Positions 6,155-7,312 of a DNA stretch of 7,312 bases are shown one piece after another. Location of the stretch: assembly GCA_029933495.1 (NCBI GenBank), contig JAOZOC010000022.1, forward strand, positions 7,994 to 15,305, read 5' to 3'. The notes below the pieces were generated by a model. The model had not been told where the DNA came from. It saw only the letters and a list, made by a program, of their open reading frames with translations, and made no database searches. The stretch's first letter is position 1. The number at the start of each line of letters is the position of its first letter. Both the position numbers and the translations under genes were made by a program. The stretch comes from Bacteroidales bacterium. Its GTDB lineage: Bacteria > Bacteroidota > Bacteroidia > Bacteroidales > JAADJA01.

Positions 6155-6493
6155 CTATTTCTCCGATTTCATCAACAAAATCTCATTAGCAATCACTTCG
6201 GTTATGTAGTGTTTATTGCCATCTTTGTCATCCCAACTGCGGGATGTCAGTTTGCCTTCAATGGCCACTTCATTTCCTTTTTTCAGGAACTTTTCAACTA
6301 TGCCGGCTGTGCCGTTCCATGCAACGATGTTGTGCCATTGTGTTTCTGTGACCTTTTCGCCACCCTCCTTTTTGTAAGTATCGGATGTTGCCATTGTAAA
6401 TCTTGCAACTTTTTTACCATTGTCAAAAGCTTTAATTTCAGGGTCTTTCCCCAGGTTTCCGATTAGCTGTACTCTGTTTCTTAAAGTGTTCAT
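6155..6493 (-). CDS. ssb: Single-stranded DNA-binding protein, short Bacteroidota type
   Basis: A 112-aa OB-fold protein that coats single-stranded DNA in replication and repair. It starts MNTLRNRVQLIGNLGKDPEI and continues with the conserved blocks VARFTMATSDTY, ETQWHNIVAW, VEKFLKKGNEVAIEGKL and ITEVIANEI, so the whole OB fold is present. The usual disordered linker and acidic tip (DDDIPF-like), which recruit partner proteins, are absent: it ends ILLMKSEK. Bacteroidota commonly carry short SSB copies like this beside a longer one, so it is probably an intact paralogue rather than a truncation. There is no clear Shine-Dalgarno (A/T-rich leader), which is normal for the phylum. It is convergent with the maturase operon and divergent from the AOR gene. 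The symbol follows the family name; it may not be the main cellular SSB. Confidence 0.95.
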   Translation of the reverse strand: MNTLRNRVQLIGNLGKDPEIKAFDNGKKVARFTMATSDTYKKEGGEKVTETQWHNIVAWNGTAGIVEKFLKKGNEVAIEGKLTSRSWDDKDGNKHYITEVIANEILLMKSEK

Positions 6494-6561
6494 AATAGTT
6501 TGTTTTTAAAAGTAAATATTTAAATTAATAATGTTAAGAACGATTTAAAATGTTGTTGATG

Positions 6562-6569
6562 CAAAAGTA
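6562..6569 (-). promoter_or_regulatory. Possible Bacteroidota -7 element for SSB
   Basis: On the minus strand the sequence is TACTTTTG, matching TAnnTTTG. It lies about 70 bases upstream of the SSB ATG. I see no TTTG -33 element at the expected 19-21 base spacing, so the call rests on one box. Confidence 0.4.
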
Positions 6570-6733
6570 TATCCGGCCTAATCCCGAAGTCGGTTAAAAA
6601 ACATTTATATTCGTGTATTACCCGATTGTATTCGATTGTAACCGTTTGCTAATGTTTTAATCATTGTTATTCTAGCTTTTATAATGCCTTTAGGTTTGAT
6701 AAAAAATATGGAATTTTGTCTCATTTATTTTTG

Positions 6734-6741
6734 TATATTTG
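6734..6741 (+). promoter_or_regulatory. Possible Bacteroidota -7 element for AOR
   Basis: TATATTTG matches TAnnTTTG, 60 bases before the AOR start. A TTTG at 6715-6718 is only 15 bases upstream, shorter than the usual spacing, so the -33 assignment is doubtful. Confidence 0.4.
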
Positions 6742-6787
6742 GAGGCTAAATAATTACATGACTTACTTTTTAATAAAAATTTAATTT

Positions 6788-6794
6788 AAGGAGG
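6788..6794 (+). promoter_or_regulatory. Shine-Dalgarno of the AOR gene
   Basis: AAGGAGG lies seven bases before ATG 6802 and fixes that start. Confidence 0.8.
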
Positions 6795-6801
6795 AATAAA
6801 A

Positions 6802-7312
6802 ATGGCAGACAAAATTTACCGGGTCAATATGAAAGACCTAAGTTACAAAATTGAAGAAGTACCGGCAGAATGGATGGGGCTTGGCGGTAGAGGCCTTACC
6901 TCTACAATCGTTTCAGCAGAGGTAGATCCCGAGTGTCATCCTTTAGGTCCTAACAACAAAATGGTATTTGCACCCGGACTTCTCTCCGGCACACCTGCAG
7001 CAAATTCCGGAAGAAATTCATTAGGTGCAAAAAGTCCGTTAACAGGCGGAATCAAAGAGAGTAATGTGGGCGGCACAAGTGCCCAGATTTTTGCAAAACT
7101 TGGCATCAAAGCCTTGATAATAGAAGGGATTCCAAAAGATGATTCTACCTTTTATCATTTACATGTTACAAGGGAAAAAGTTGAATTTGAAAAGGTACCT
7201 GAGCTAGTTGGTAAGAATAACTTTGAGGTACTTGATGCTATGCTGACAAAGTACAATAAAAAAGTTGCCGTTATGACAATCGGCAGGCCGGGCGAAATGA
7301 GGATGCCAATAG
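6802..7312 (+). CDS. Aldehyde:ferredoxin oxidoreductase, 3' partial
   Basis: 170 residues of the N-terminal domain of a tungsten-dependent oxidoreductase of the AOR family, which oxidises aldehydes to carboxylic acids (or runs in reverse) with ferredoxin, in the cytosol of anaerobes. The visible blocks are characteristic of the tungstopterin-binding N-terminal domain: GLGGRGLTS (about 27-35), a PGLLSGTPAANSGRNS segment (about 58-73), GAKSPLTGGIKESNVGG (about 75-91), and FAKLGIKALIIEG. The family is usually about 600 residues, so most of the protein, including the 4Fe-4S cysteines, is beyond the right edge. Members specialise on different substrates (AOR, FOR, GAPOR, benzoyl-CoA-reductase-type), and this part does not tell which. 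It starts at ATG 6802 after a strong Shine-Dalgarno. The sequence suits an anaerobic or fermentative lifestyle and looks like resident chromosome rather than the accessory block to the left. Confidence 0.95.
   Translation, partial: MADKIYRVNMKDLSYKIEEVPAEWMGLGGRGLTSTIVSAEVDPECHPLGPNNKMVFAPGLLSGTPAANSGRNSLGAKSPLTGGIKESNVGGTSAQIFAKLGIKALIIEGIPKDDSTFYHLHVTREKVEFEKVPELVGKNNFEVLDAMLTKYNKKVAVMTIGRPGEMRMPI

Larger units (their letters stand above)
6494..6801. other. Divergent intergenic region between SSB and AOR
   Basis: This 308-base AT-rich stretch has no supported gene. It holds one possible -7 element for each flanking gene (separate entries), a pair of direct repeats CGATTGTA at 6623-6630 and 6633-6640 spaced exactly 10 bases apart, and the AOR Shine-Dalgarno. 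The repeats sit on the same face of the helix and could bind a regulator, but they are short enough to be chance. Confidence 0.5.

Noticed and set aside
6062..6466. Plus-strand frame across the SSB gene.
   Set aside because: The minus-strand frame encodes a complete, clearly recognisable SSB; this is its shadow.
6758..6784. Eight-codon frame before the AOR gene, considered as a leader peptide.
   Set aside because: The GGAGG upstream is 12 bases away and partly overlaps the proposed -7 box, and no attenuator hairpin follows.

Overview
The window most likely comes from a Bacteroidota bacterium, probably an environmental anaerobe. A minus-strand single-stranded DNA-binding protein of the short Bacteroidota type (112 aa, no acidic tail) and a tungsten aldehyde:ferredoxin oxidoreductase gene look like ordinary chromosomal genes. 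Possible TAnnTTTG -7 elements, the Bacteroidota promoter signature, lie upstream of both. The left 6 kb looks like accessory DNA. Base composition changes sharply from gene to gene: 33 of 60 bases are G/C at 241-300, but only 16 of 60 at 5221-5280.

Layout, left to right. (1) 3-545, plus strand: 3' part of a gene for a protein that looks like the DUF6623 family; its frame is open through the left window edge. (2) 601-1578, plus: a DNA/RNA non-specific endonuclease (NUC1/EndoG, His-Me finger) with an intact DRGH site. (3) 1573-1644: a structured site overlapping the nuclease stop codon that has the layout of an integron attC site. (4) 1838-3619, plus: a subtilisin-like (S8) protease with a complete catalytic tetrad, no signal peptide, and a C-terminal tail of Pro-Ile-Arg-Gly repeats followed by an acidic end. 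(5) 3692-5569, plus: a B12-binding radical SAM protein of the RiPP-maturation C-methyltransferase family. (6) 5560-5970, plus: an unrecognised 136-aa protein that overlaps the radical SAM gene by 10 bases. (7) 6155-6493, minus: SSB, with its own terminator hairpin at 6080-6131. (8) 6802 to the right edge, plus: the N-terminal third or less of an AOR.

The most interesting unit is protease, radical SAM maturase and small protein (1838-5970). No separate short precursor peptide with a leader/core layout is visible, yet the maturase family modifies ribosomal peptides. The protease tail carries about seven Arg-containing repeats (PIRG, PVRG, PIRP), the kind of repeated low-complexity segment expected of a modified core. 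My working hypothesis, which is inference, is that the maturase modifies the tail of the protease, so enzyme and RiPP-like substrate are fused in one polypeptide. The nuclease and the DUF6623-like protein upstream may belong to the same effector-like group, or may simply have arrived as mobile cassette cargo next to the attC-like site.
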